Of a stretch of 64,000 nt of DNA, positions 1-7,921 are shown piece by piece (the stretch's first letter is position 1; the number at the start of each line of letters is the position of its first letter). A program made the position numbers and the translations under genes. The DNA is from Streptomyces sp. NBC_01481 (GTDB taxonomy: Bacteria; Actinomycetota; Actinomycetes; Streptomycetales; Streptomycetaceae): the NCBI RefSeq assembly GCF_026339995.1, contig NZ_JAPEPT010000001.1, forward strand, positions 570,501-634,500. Direction: 5' to 3'. Under the pieces are notes generated by a model, which saw only the letters and a program-made list of their open reading frames with translations, was not told the origin of the DNA and made no database searches.

Positions 1-179
1 AGCCCGGTAACGCTGGACAGGAGGTTCGTGATGAACGAGAGGCCATCCCACCACTTGAAAAAGATGTCGCCCACGACTCCCACTGCCATGAGCGTCATGC
101 CCAAGGGTATGGAGACCTTGCACACGAGCTTTGTGAGGGGTGGCGTTTCAGTCCAGATGTCACGCAGGCTCTGCACCAC
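1..179 (-). CDS. Small membrane protein, 3' end outside window
   Basis: I do not recognise this gene. Reading leftward from GTG at 179 it stays open to the window edge for about 59 residues, starting VVQSLRDIW and including a hydrophobic segment (VSIPLGMTLMAVGVVGDIFF) and a second hydrophobic stretch near the edge (LSFITNLLSSV). A strong AGGAGG ribosome site lies at 185-190, 5 nt before this GTG and 8 nt before a second GTG at 176, so either could be the start. It is probably a two-segment inner-membrane protein. It lies beyond the integrase remnant and could be cargo of the same vanished element, which is inference only. Confidence 0.5.
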   Translation of the reverse strand, partial: MVQSLRDIWTETPPLTKLVCKVSIPLGMTLMAVGVVGDIFFKWWDGLSFITNLLSSVTG

Positions 180-319
180 GAGGACCTCCTAGTTTGGCAG
201 TTCACTGGATACGAGGCGCCCGGCCGGCTTGGCGATGCCCGCCGAGCATCAATGAGCCGGAGTTGATCGAATGTCGGGCCCGGCGGCCGGGAAACGTGGG
301 CCGAGTCCCGTCGTGACCG

Positions 320-856
320 CTACTGGTCTCCGTTGAGGGTGTCCTCGATCATCTTGTCCGTGCCGGTTCGCGATGCTCTTCGGGTCGGCAGGCCGCCGCG
401 CCCACTTCTCGGGGTCCTCGGCGTCCTTCTCGCCTGCCTCCTCGGCACGCACCCAGTCCGTGACGTCGTCCTGCGTGAGGTTGCAGATTGTCGCGGCGCG
501 CTGATTCCCGGCGGGGTCGGTGTGCCGCAGGACGGAGAGGTGGAGGCGGATCTCGCGGTGGTAGTCCTCGCGGGTCCGCTCGTCGATCCCCGTCAGCCGG
601 TCGACGTAGCGGGTCGCGTAGCCGTCGAGGGCGACGTCGCCGGGACGGCCGGCTCCTCGATGAAGCCCTGACCCTTCACCCATCCATGCGGCCAATGCTG
701 GCCGTGGGCATTCACGAGGTTCTTGAACTGCTCTGCGGCGCCCCGGTCTCCGAAGCGCTCGGACAGGTTCTCGCCCGTACGTCCGCCACCCTCGATCCAG
801 CGGACCTGGTAGGTGACGGCCCCGTTCTTCTGAGGACGCTCTTGGATGTACGCCAT
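320..856 (-). pseudogene. Decayed tyrosine integrase next to tRNA-His
   Basis: The start near 856 reads MAYIQERPQKNGAVTYQVRW, typical of the N-terminal arm-binding domain of actinobacterial phage/ICE tyrosine integrases. After EEPAVP (about 645) the frame is lost and continues one frame over as GDVALDGYATRYVDRLTG, the SAM-like core-binding domain. A second break follows KSIANRHG, after which another frame ends GTDKMIEDTLNGDQ-stop at 320-322, which resembles an integrase C-terminal tail. No catalytic Arg/His/Tyr domain remains, so an internal deletion plus frameshifts probably killed it. Its position and direction, starting about 110 bp beyond the tRNA 3' end and reading away from it, fit an integrative element that used this tRNA as attachment site. 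Confidence 0.8.
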
Positions 857-967
857 GGCGGAGACCATAAGCGGGGTTCAGCGGCAGCGGACCCCCACGG
901 GACCCCCGTGGTTTCGGGCATGAAGAAGGGCCGACCCGTTCTCACAGGTCAGCCCTTGATCATTCAG

Positions 968-1041
968 GGTGAGTAACGGGACTCGAACCCGCGACATCCT
1001 GGACCACAACCAGGTGCTCTACCAGCTGAGCTATACCCACC
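968..1041 (-). tRNA. tRNA-His (anticodon GTG)
   Basis: The minus strand folds into a complete cloverleaf: acceptor GTGGGTA paired with TACTCAC, D-arm GCTC/GAGC, anticodon stem CCTGG/CCAGG around loop TTGTGGT (anticodon GTG), and T-arm GCGGG-TTCGAGT-CCCGT. A G precedes the acceptor (1041) opposite C at 968, giving the extra G-1:C73 pair diagnostic of tRNA-His. CCA is not encoded; the next bases are CTG. The 3' half is a probable attachment site for the decayed integrase next to it. Confidence 0.95.
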
Positions 1042-1154
1042 ACGACCGGTCACTTTCCGACCGGCCGAGAAAAAGTGTACAGGGTCCCGGAGGGTGCTCG
1101 CGCCCGGGTTTACGCCCCTCAGGGGCCTCCCCTTGGCGCTCGCCCCCTCCGGTC

Positions 1155-1757
1155 CTACTCCGCGGGAAGGACGTGCTTCGCCGCGATCTTCTTCGCGGTA
1201 TCCGAGTCCGGTCCGGGCTGCGGCACGAAGACCGCCTCCCGGTAGTAGCGCAGCTCCGCGATGGATTCGCGGATGTCCGCCAGCGCCCGGTGGTTGCCGT
1301 TCTTCTCCGGACTGTTGAAGTACGCCCTCGGGTACCAGCGGCGTGCCAGTTCCTTGACCGAGGAGACATCGACGATCCGGTAGTGGAGGTACTGCTCCAC
1401 CTTGGGCATGTCACGCAGCAGGAAGCCGCGGTCGGTGCCGACCGAGTTTCCGCACAGGGGAGCCTTGCCGGGCTCCTTGACGTGCTTGCGTACGTACGCC
1501 AGGACCTGCTCCTCGGCGGCCGCGAGCGTGGTGCCGCCCGCAAGCTCGTCGAGGAGGCCCGAGGCGGTGTGCATCTGCCGCACCACCTCGGGCATCGTTT
1601 CCAGCGCCGCGTCCGGCGGGCGGATCACGATGTCCACCCCTTCGCCGAGCACGTTCAGTTCCGAGTCGGTGACCAGTGCGGCCACCTCGATGAGTGCGTC
1701 GTCCGCCAACGAGAGCCCGGTCATCTCGCAGTCGATCCACACCATGCGATCGTTCAT
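1155..1757 (-). CDS. orn: Oligoribonuclease Orn
   Basis: A 200-residue DEDDh 3'-5' exoribonuclease that degrades short oligoribonucleotides, including pGpG from c-di-GMP turnover, in the cytoplasm. The ExoI motif is WIDCEMTGL (D9, E11), and the C-terminal NHRALADI carries the ExoIII His and Asp. Length matches the family. A GGTAGGA ribosome site precedes the ATG. In Streptomyces orn lies beside adpA, as here, and affects growth and development. The inverted-repeat element at 1769 begins only 11 bp upstream of the start codon, so the promoter must lie within or beyond that insertion. Confidence 0.95.
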   Translation of the reverse strand: MNDRMVWIDCEMTGLSLADDALIEVAALVTDSELNVLGEGVDIVIRPPDAALETMPEVVRQMHTASGLLDELAGGTTLAAAEEQVLAYVRKHVKEPGKAPLCGNSVGTDRGFLLRDMPKVEQYLHYRIVDVSSVKELARRWYPRAYFNSPEKNGNHRALADIRESIAELRYYREAVFVPQPGPDSDTAKKIAAKHVLPAE

Positions 1758-1768
1758 GCGTCCTACCT

Positions 1769-1964
1769 TAGGTCCTGCCCGGCCGACCAGGCCGGGCTCG
1801 CGTGCCCTGGCACGGCACCTCGCTGCGTTGTCGTCAGTCGCCTACGCTCCGCGTCGGCTCCTTCCTCCGCCTTGAGATGCTCCCCCGTAGCCCTTCGGGC
1901 ACGGGAGGTGCCCCCATCGCCGGACCCGCTCACTGATCCGGCCTGATCGACCGGACAGGACCTA
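1769..1964. mobile_element. Miniature inverted-repeat element, copy 1 (196 bp)
   Basis: Imperfect terminal inverted repeats flank this element: left 1769-1795 begins TAGGTCCTGCCCGGCCGACC, and right 1938-1964 read in reverse begins TAGGTCCTGTCCGGTCGATC, with the same AGGCCGG following. It has no coding capacity. Inside is a hairpin, GGCACCTC...GAGGTGCC, enclosing CCCGTAGCCCTTCGGGCACGGG. A second, shorter copy lies at 43423-43559. Compared with that copy, this one has about 59 extra bases within the hairpin arm (roughly 1847-1905). It fills the gap between the adpA stop and the orn start. The parent transposon is unknown. Confidence 0.8.
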
Positions 1965-2015
1965 GGACCCGGCTGGTCCCCCGGCGATCGGGGGGCGGCG
2001 TCGCATCCCGTCGGA

Positions 2016-3233
2016 CTATGGCGCACTCCGCTGGCCCGGCAGGCTCGGACGGCCGTGGCCCGACGCGTACGCGTCGGACGGAGGCTTCCCGAGCTCCGGC
2101 GGAGCGGCCGAAGTGGCCGCCGGTCCCGTCGCTCCGGCCGCCGCCGCGGCCCTTCTGGCCTGTGGACCCGCCTGCGCCGGTACGACAGCCTCCACCACCG
2201 GGGGCGGTGGGGACTCGCTCTGCGGTCGGCGGACCCGGTAGGCGGCCCGGTACGCGGCCGGTGAGGAGCCCAGCTGGCGCCGGAAATGGCCACGCAGCGC
2301 CACCGGCGAGCGGAAGCCGCAGCGGCCCGCGACCTCGTCGACCGAGTAGTCGGAGGTCTCGAGCAGCCGCTGGGCCTGAAGCACCCGCTGGGTGATCAGC
2401 CATTGCAGCGGCGCGCTGCCGGTCAGCGAACGGAATCGCCGGTCGAAGGTGCGCCGGCTCATGTACGCCCGGGCCGCCAGGGTCTCCACATCGAACTGTT
2501 CATGGAGATGCTCCAGCGCCCACGAGACGACCTCGGCCAGCGGGTCCGACCCGATTTCCTCTGGTAAAGACCTGTCCAGATACCGCTCCTGCCCCCCACT
2601 GCGGCGCGGCGGCACGACCAGCCTGCGGGCCAGTGCCCCGGCGGCCTCGGTGCCGTGGTCGGTGCGCACGATGTGGAGGCACAGGTCGATTCCGGCCGCC
2701 GTCCCCGCGGAGGTGAGCACATCGCCGTCGTCGACGAACAGCTCGCGCGGATCGACGTGGACGGACGGATATCTCTTGGCCAAGGTCGGCGCGTACATCC
2801 AGTGGGTGGTGGCCGGGCGGCCGTCCAGCAGACCGGCCGCCGCGAGCACGAACGCACCCGTGCACAGGCCGACGATCCTGGCCCCCTCCTCATGCGCCCG
2901 GCGCAGCGCGTCGAGCGCCTCGGGCGGTGGCGGTGACGTGATCGACCGCCATGCCGGTACGACGACGGTGCCTGCTCTGCCGATGGCCTCAAGGCCGTAC
3001 GGCGCGGTCAGTTCGAGCCCGCCGGTGGTCCGCAGCGGGCCCTCCTCGCCACCGCAGACGAGCAGTCGATAGCGGGGAACTCCGGCGTCCTGACGGTCAA
3101 TTCCGAACACCGAGAGCGGGATGGAACTTTCAAAGATGGGGCCGCCGCTGAACAGCAGCACCGCGACAACCTCCCGGCGCCGGCGGCCGGAAAGCTTCCG
3201 CGCTGCCTCCGGTGCGGCGGAGTCCTGACTCAT
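2016..3233 (-). CDS. adpA: AdpA, central developmental transcription regulator
   Basis: A 405-residue AraC/XylS-type regulator of morphological differentiation and secondary metabolism. Residues about 20-200 form a DJ-1/PfpI-like (GATase1) dimerisation domain (VGLCTGAFVLAAAGLLDGR around C124). Residues about 235-335 hold the two helix-turn-helices (LAARAYMSRRTFDRRFR and VAGRCGFRSPVALRGHFRR). The C-terminus is a low-complexity Pro/Ala tail. Leu223, between the two domains, is the rare codon TTA, the conserved hallmark that makes adpA translation depend on the bldA tRNA. Orn follows in the same direction. The long upstream region contains candidate AdpA sites, consistent with autoregulation. 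Confidence 0.97.
   Translation of the reverse strand: MSQDSAAPEAARKLSGRRRREVVAVLLFSGGPIFESSIPLSVFGIDRQDAGVPRYRLLVCGGEEGPLRTTGGLELTAPYGLEAIGRAGTVVVPAWRSITSPPPPEALDALRRAHEEGARIVGLCTGAFVLAAAGLLDGRPATTHWMYAPTLAKRYPSVHVDPRELFVDDGDVLTSAGTAAGIDLCLHIVRTDHGTEAAGALARRLVVPPRRSGGQERYLDRSLPEEIGSDPLAEVVSWALEHLHEQFDVETLAARAYMSRRTFDRRFRSLTGSAPLQWLITQRVLQAQRLLETSDYSVDEVAGRCGFRSPVALRGHFRRQLGSSPAAYRAAYRVRRPQSESPPPPVVEAVVPAQAGPQARRAAAAAGATGPAATSAAPPELGKPPSDAYASGHGRPSLPGQRSAP
2565..2567 (-). promoter_or_regulatory. TTA codon in adpA (bldA-dependent translation)
   Basis: In-frame TTA for Leu223 in the context TCT-TTA-CCA. In Streptomyces TTA is read only by the bldA-encoded tRNA-Leu, so this codon ties AdpA synthesis to development. 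Its place in the interdomain linker matches characterised adpA genes. Confidence 0.9.
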
Positions 3234-3619
3234 GACGCTAAGCCCCCCTCGGTGTTCGCGTCTCCCCGTTCGTTTCGGGCCTTTCGCTCCTGCACGTTTC
3301 CCCTCGGTTTTGCACGAGTCCCGAGTCTTCGATACTCATGATCGAATCTACTGTGTCTCGTGGCGCCGACGTGACAAGTTCGGCATGCCCCGCTATGTCG
3401 ACATGGCAACTTGGCGCGAAGCATTCGATCACGAAGCGTTCCACTCGTCGGGCGCCCAGGGAAGTGCGCCTGGCACTCATGGCCCATCCACGTAGGGCGC
3501 AAGGGCCGCGAATAGTCCTTTCTTCCCTGGTGGCAAGGGGGTTGGCAGGCCATTTCGCCAAGGGGGAGCCAGTGGCGCGAAGTTGGCTGAAAACATACGG
3601 GTGCGAGTGTACGAACCCG
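3234..3619. promoter_or_regulatory. adpA upstream region with candidate AdpA-binding sites
   Basis: This 386-bp gap contains no convincing gene. Two identical TGGCGCGAAG boxes lie at 3412-3421 and 3573-3582, and a related TGGCGAAATG lies on the minus strand at 3551-3560. All resemble the published AdpA consensus TGGCSNGWWY, with one mismatch each. The first box is about 180 bp and the others about 320-350 bp upstream of the adpA start. The sites could serve AdpA autoregulation and perhaps the minus-strand gene ending at 3620. I cannot place promoter elements with confidence. Confidence 0.5.
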
Positions 3620-4036
3620 TCAGCCGCCGGGCGCACTTCCGGCGCCGTGCCGACCGCCCCGGCGCGCCCCCGGACCCGTCCGCGCGCGGCGGCCGCGCGG
3701 CGGCGTGGCCTCGGCCGTACGGGCCCGGGCCGCACCGCGCTCGGACTGGCGCAGCAGCACCCGGCAGGCGGCGGTGACCGCGGCGAGACCGAGGGCCGCG
3801 GCGGCGGCCCCGCCGACGGACGTCCCGTACACGACCAGCACGACAGGCACGAGCACACAGCTGAAAGCCGCCCAGCGGACCACGTCGCCGGCTGACTCGG
3901 ACGAGGGGTGCGGAACGCGCCCGACGGGCCCGGCGGGCGCCTCCTGCCGTCGCGGCGCGCGGCGCCGTCCGTGCTGCGGGACCGGGGAGGGGGCGGGAGA
4001 AGGGGCGGAGGCCGGGGCGGACGGTGGTGCGGACAC
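3620..4036 (-). CDS. Small membrane protein with Pro/Ala-rich N-terminus
   Basis: Not recognised by family. The start chosen is GTG at 4036 (VSAPPSAPASAP), 5 nt after a GGGAG ribosome site; longer open frames upstream are compositionally noise. The 138 residues comprise a Pro/Ser/Ala-rich, Arg-containing cytosolic leader (about 1-60), a hydrophobic hairpin (RWAAFSCVLVPVVLVVYGTS, then AAAAALGLAAVTAACRVLL), and a basic Arg/Gly tail. It is probably a two-helix inner-membrane protein. It reads toward adpA in the same direction and is separated from it by the long AdpA regulatory region. Confidence 0.6.
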   Translation of the reverse strand: MSAPPSAPASAPSPAPSPVPQHGRRRAPRRQEAPAGPVGRVPHPSSESAGDVVRWAAFSCVLVPVVLVVYGTSVGGAAAAALGLAAVTAACRVLLRQSERGAARARTAEATPPRGRRARTGPGARRGGRHGAGSAPGG

Positions 4037-4131
4037 GGAAGCTCCCTGGAGGCGGCGGGGTGACCGAGGTGCCAACGACAGGCGCAGCGGTTCGGTCACC
4101 CTGAGGCGTCCCCGGCGGTGTGCCGGACGGC

Positions 4132-4160
4132 TGTACATACCAAGCGTGTACACACCAAGC
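4132..4160. repeat. Tandem 14-bp direct repeat in divergent promoter gap
   Basis: TGTACATACCAAGC (4132-4145) is followed 15 bp later by TGTACACACCAAGC (4147-4160). The pair lies in the 308-bp gap between the membrane protein start (4036) and the universal stress protein start (4345), so it could be a regulator-binding site. I see nothing else definable in this gap. Confidence 0.4.
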
Positions 4161-4344
4161 GGCATTGCCATACGGGGCGGGCTCGGGCATGCTCCCTGGA
4201 ACGCCGTGAGAGGGCCTGTGGGCTCTGGGCAGGGGAAGGAGTGTCGCCGTACCCTTGGGGGTATGGGCCAGGGAAGATGATTCCCGGACACAGCTCTGCC
4301 GCCCACCGTCGCCCTCCCATGAGGATCTGAACGCCGAGACACCG

Positions 4345-4866
4345 ATGGCCGGTCACGAATTTCCCGAACCCGCGGACCGCAAGCAGGTCGCCGACCCCAC
4401 GTCGGACCTCCAGGCGGCAGAAGAGACACGTCATTCCTGCGATCCGGCCTTCCGGCACGGAGTCGTCGTCGGCTTCGACGGGTCGACGTCCAGTGAGCGG
4501 GCGCTCGCCTACGCCATCGGCATGGCCAAAAGGTCCGGTTCCGGCCTGATCATCGTCCATGTCGCCAACCGGCTGCCCACCACCGTCTGGGCGGGCTGTG
4601 AGCCCCCGGTCTTCGTGGATGTCCCCGATCACCGCACCGAGGTGCTGGGCCTGGAGCTCGCCTGCGCGGACTATCTCGCCGAGGTGCCCTGGATCCTGGT
4701 CGAGCGCGGTGGCGACATCTGCCACGAGCTGGAGGAGGTCGGCCGGGAGTATTCGGCCGACGCGATCGTGGTCGGCTCGACGCACGGCATCGTCGGGCGC
4801 CTCTTCGGCTCGGTGGCGGGACGGCTCGCGAAGCGCGCGCAGCGGCCGGTTGTCGTCATCCCGTAG
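4345..4866 (+). CDS. Universal stress protein (UspA family)
   Basis: A 173-residue single-domain Usp. The first 35 residues are an unstructured leader, followed by the Usp fold beginning GVVVGFDGSTSSERAL. Near the C-terminus is the nucleotide-binding signature GSTHGIVGRLFGSVAGRLAKRAQRPVVV, matching the G-x2-G-x9-G-(S/T) pattern of ATP-binding Usps. The start is uncertain: ATG at 4345 has no strong ribosome site, and in-frame upstream starts exist from 4255. It probably has a stress-protective cytoplasmic role; the substrate is unknown. It stands alone, divergent from the membrane gene on its left. Confidence 0.85.
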   Translation: MAGHEFPEPADRKQVADPTSDLQAAEETRHSCDPAFRHGVVVGFDGSTSSERALAYAIGMAKRSGSGLIIVHVANRLPTTVWAGCEPPVFVDVPDHRTEVLGLELACADYLAEVPWILVERGGDICHELEEVGREYSADAIVVGSTHGIVGRLFGSVAGRLAKRAQRPVVVIP

Positions 4867-5038
4867 CCAACCCGTAATCGCGCTTCCACTTGCGCTTTCC
4901 GCCCAGGTCGCGCGGGGTCAACTCCCTTGGTGTGCACGGAAAACTACCCACCCGTACAGGTGGATTGTGCGCTTGTGAAGGGTAGATAAGGGTGGCTGGT
5001 AAGCAGCACAACTGCACAGGACACGAAGGGAGCCCGCC

Positions 5039-5608
5039 GTGGACAACGAAGTCTCTGCGGGAAGCGCTACTACCTCGACTCTCGGCCACCTCGCGCTCGG
5101 ACTGACCCTGCTGGCGTTCGGCGTCGGCCACACTGGTGTGATCGACAATGTGGCGGCGACGGACGCCGCCGGTCTCGCGACGTGGGTGGGCGGCGTCGCA
5201 CTGTTCATCATCGGGCTTCTCGAGTACCGCGCGGGCAACGCCGGTGCGGGCACGGCGTTTTCGGGTCTCGGCGCCTTCTGGTTCACCTGGGGCACCGGGG
5301 TCGGCACGGAGATGTCGGCCGAGGCGGCAGGCCTCTTCCTGCTGCTGTGGGCGCTGCTCGCACTCACCCTGACCGCCGCGTCCGCGGGCAGCGGACTGTT
5401 CGGACAGGGCGTCTACGGGCTGCTGTTCGTCTCACTGCTGCTCATAGGCATCGCGTCGTTCGCGGACAACGACGGCCTGGCCAAGGCGGGCGGCTGGGTC
5501 GGCGCGGTCGCGGGCCTGGCGGCCTGGTACGGCGCGACGGCCGCACTCGCCAAGTGGCCGACCTTCTCCGGACGCGCTGCCGGCCGTGGAGTGACGGCCA
5601 CCGGCTGA
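5039..5608 (+). CDS. GPR1/FUN34/YaaH family membrane protein
   Basis: A 189-residue polytopic protein of the family that includes the acetate/succinate transporter SatP. About six transmembrane segments are visible, from LGHLALGLTLLAFGVGHTGV through GGWVGAVAGLAAWYGATAAL. The helix pattern FWFTWGTG and the duplicated hydrophobic/glycine-rich layout fit the family. Start GTG at 5039 follows AAGGGAG (5026-5032). It may move acetate or a related short acid; the substrate cannot be read from sequence. A strong hairpin follows the stop. Confidence 0.8.
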   Translation: MDNEVSAGSATTSTLGHLALGLTLLAFGVGHTGVIDNVAATDAAGLATWVGGVALFIIGLLEYRAGNAGAGTAFSGLGAFWFTWGTGVGTEMSAEAAGLFLLLWALLALTLTAASAGSGLFGQGVYGLLFVSLLLIGIASFADNDGLAKAGGWVGAVAGLAAWYGATAALAKWPTFSGRAAGRGVTATG

Positions 5609-5651
5609 GGCAGCCGCAAGCCGGCGCCTGGGCCGCGCCGGCTTACCAAAA

Positions 5652-5697
5652 GGGCGGTCCCCTGCGCGCATTGGTGGCTGCGCGCAGGGGACCGCCC
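5652..5697. terminator. Bidirectional terminator between the YaaH-family gene and glmS
   Basis: A perfect 19-bp stem (GGGCGGTCCCCTGCGCGCA at 5652-5670 with its complement at 5679-5697) and an 8-nt loop lie between two convergent genes. It lacks a long U-run, as is common in Streptomyces. Confidence 0.9.
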
Positions 5698-5717
5698 GTG
5701 TCCGGGAACGGGTTCTG

Positions 5718-7535
5718 CTACTCGACCGTGACCGACTTCGCCAGGTTGCGCGGCTTGTCGATGTCGCGGCCCATGGCCAGGGCCGTGTGGTACGCGAAGA
5801 GCTGGAGCGGGATGCCCATCAGGATCGGGTCCAGCTCGTTCTCGTTCTTCGGCACGACGATCGTGTGGTCGGCCTTCTCCTGCTCGCGGTGCGCGACGGC
5901 GAGGATCCGGCCGCTGCGGGCCTTGATCTCCTCCAGGGCCGCGCGGTTCTTCTCCAGCAGCTCGTCGTCCGGGACGATCGCCACCGTCGGCAGCGCGGGC
6001 TCGATGAGCGCCAGCGGGCCGTGCTTGAGCTCGGAGGCCGGGTAGGCCTCGGCGTGGATGTAGGAGATCTCCTTGAGCTTCAGGGAGGCCTCAAGAGCCA
6101 CCGGGTAACCGCGCACACGGCCGATGAACATCATCGACTTGGCGCCCGCGTACTCCTCGGCGAGCTTCTTGATCTCGGCCTCACCCTCAAGGATCTCGCT
6201 GATCTGCGCGGGCAGCTTGCGCAGGCCCTCGATGATCCGCTTGCCGTCGGAGACCGAGAGGTCGCGGATGCGGCCCAGATGCAGGGCGAGCAGCCCGAAG
6301 GCGACCACGGTGTTGGTGAAGCACTTGGTGGACACGACGCAGACCTCGGGCCCGGCATGCACGTACACGCCGCCGTCGGCCTCGCGGGCGATCGCGGAGC
6401 CCACCACGTTGACCACGCCGAGGACGCGGGCGCCCTTGCGCTTGAGCTCCTGGACGGCCGCGAGCACGTCGTACGTCTCACCGGACTGGGAGACGGCGAT
6501 GTACAGGGTGTCGGGGTCCACGACCGGGTTGCGGTAGCGGAACTCGGAGGCCGGCTCGGCGTCCGCGGGGATCCGGGCCAGGCCCTCGATCAGCGAGGCG
6601 CCGATCATGCCCGCGTGGTACGAGGTGCCGCAGCCGAGGATCTTCACACGACGGATGCCGCGGGCCTCACGGGCGTCCAGGTTCAGCCCGCCGAGGTGCA
6701 CGGTGGAGAACTTCTCGTCGATGCGGCCGCGCAGGACGCGGTCCACCGCGTCGGGCTGCTCGGAGATCTCCTTGTGCATGTACGTGTCGTGGCCGCCCAT
6801 GTCGTAGGAGGCGGCCTCCCACTCGACGGTCTCGGGGGTGGCGGTGGTGCGCGTGCCCGAGGTCGTGTACGTGCGGAAGTCGTCGGCTTTCAGCGTGGCC
6901 ATTTCGCCGTCGTCGAGGGTGACGACCTGGCGGGTGTGGGAGATCAGCGCGGCGACGTCGGAGGCGACGAACATCTCCTTCTCGCCGATGCCGAGGACGA
7001 CCGGGGAGCCGTTGCGGGCCACGACGATGCGGTCGCTGAAGTCGGCGTGCATGACGGCGATGCCGTAGGTGCCCTCGACGACCTTGAGCGCCTCGCGGAC
7101 CTTCTCCTCGAGCTTCTCGGCCTGGGAGCGGGCGATCAGGTGGGTGATCACCTCGGTGTCGGTCTCGGAGGCGAAGACGACGCCGTCGGCTTCCAGCTTC
7201 GCGCGCAGCTCGGCGGCGTTGTCGACGATGCCGTTGTGGACGACCGCGACCTTGTTCTCGGGGTCGAGGTGCGGGTGCGAGTTGATGTCGCTCGGGGCGC
7301 CGTGGGTGGCCCAGCGGGTGTGGGCGATGCCGGTGGTGCCGGCGAAGCGCTTGGGAACGCGGGCCTCCAGGTCACGGACCCGGCCCTTGGCCTTGACCAT
7401 CTTCAGGCCGGCGGCCTTGGGGCTCGTGATCACGATGCCCGCGGAGTCATAGCCCCGGTACTCCAGCCGCTGCAGGCCTTCGAGCAGCAGCGGAGCCACG
7501 TCACGCTTACCGATGTAACCGACAATTCCACACAT
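5718..7535 (-). CDS. glmS: Glutamine-fructose-6-phosphate aminotransferase (isomerising)
   Basis: A 605-residue enzyme that makes glucosamine-6-phosphate from fructose-6-phosphate and glutamine, the entry to UDP-GlcNAc and cell-wall synthesis. Met1 is followed by the catalytic Cys2 of the N-terminal glutaminase (MCGIVGYIGKRDVAPLLLEGLQRLEYRGYDSAGI). Two SIS sugar-isomerase domains follow (SQSGETYDV and ASELKHGPLALI), ending in the canonical KSVTVE tail. Length is normal. The conserved gene at 7577-7921 lies 41 bp upstream and may be cotranscribed. The lineage has no glmS ribozyme, and I see none upstream. Confidence 0.95.
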   Translation of the reverse strand: MCGIVGYIGKRDVAPLLLEGLQRLEYRGYDSAGIVITSPKAAGLKMVKAKGRVRDLEARVPKRFAGTTGIAHTRWATHGAPSDINSHPHLDPENKVAVVHNGIVDNAAELRAKLEADGVVFASETDTEVITHLIARSQAEKLEEKVREALKVVEGTYGIAVMHADFSDRIVVARNGSPVVLGIGEKEMFVASDVAALISHTRQVVTLDDGEMATLKADDFRTYTTSGTRTTATPETVEWEAASYDMGGHDTYMHKEISEQPDAVDRVLRGRIDEKFSTVHLGGLNLDAREARGIRRVKILGCGTSYHAGMIGASLIEGLARIPADAEPASEFRYRNPVVDPDTLYIAVSQSGETYDVLAAVQELKRKGARVLGVVNVVGSAIAREADGGVYVHAGPEVCVVSTKCFTNTVVAFGLLALHLGRIRDLSVSDGKRIIEGLRKLPAQISEILEGEAEIKKLAEEYAGAKSMMFIGRVRGYPVALEASLKLKEISYIHAEAYPASELKHGPLALIEPALPTVAIVPDDELLEKNRAALEEIKARSGRILAVAHREQEKADHTIVVPKNENELDPILMGIPLQLFAYHTALAMGRDIDKPRNLAKSVTVE

Positions 7536-7576
7536 ACAGTTATGCCCTCCGGTAGATCAGGTGTGTGCCCGGCCGG

Positions 7577-7921
7577 TCAGCCGTAGACGATGCGGCGCAG
7601 CTGGCGGAGCGAGAGCTCCGGCGGCGCCACGGCGCGGTACGGCAGCTCGGCCGCGATGCGCTCGAAGATCTCCGTGTTCGCCAGGCCACCGGATTGCAGC
7701 TCGCGGTGGCGGCGGCGGACGAATTCCTCGGTCCTCTCGTCGAAGTACGCCAGCACGTCGAGCACCACCCGGGCTGCCTCACCGCGCTGGAGCGCGGTGC
7801 TGCGCACCAGATGGTCGATGAGATCGTCGTGGGACGATGGGCGGCGTTCGAGCACCCGTAGATATTGCGGGGTCACCTGTCGCGATTGCAAGAATCCTGC
7901 CCGATTGCGGGCACATCTCAC
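7577..7921 (-). CDS. Conserved hypothetical protein upstream of glmS
   Basis: Not recognised. Up to 114 residues, charged and probably all-alpha, ending LSLRQLRRIVYG. The block TPQYLRVLERRPSSHDDLIDHLVRSTALQRGEAARVVLDVLAYFDERTEEFVRRRHREL looks like a folded soluble domain. Start choice is open: ATG at 7921 abuts the stop of the gene above, while GTG at 7876 (VTPQYLRVLE) begins the conserved-looking part. No signal peptide or membrane segment is visible. It is placed tightly between the DUF4429 gene and glmS in one direction, suggesting one transcript. Confidence 0.6.
   Translation of the reverse strand: MRCARNRAGFLQSRQVTPQYLRVLERRPSSHDDLIDHLVRSTALQRGEAARVVLDVLAYFDERTEEFVRRRHRELQSGGLANTEIFERIAAELPYRAVAPPELSLRQLRRIVYG

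Noticed and set aside
7536..7576. Possible glmS ribozyme/riboswitch upstream of glmS
   Set aside because: The gap is only 41 bp and has none of the conserved ribozyme core; the class is known from Firmicutes.
5787..7586. A 599-codon open frame antisense to glmS
   Set aside because: The glmS product is a perfect family match on the other strand; the antisense frame is an effect of high-GC codon bias.
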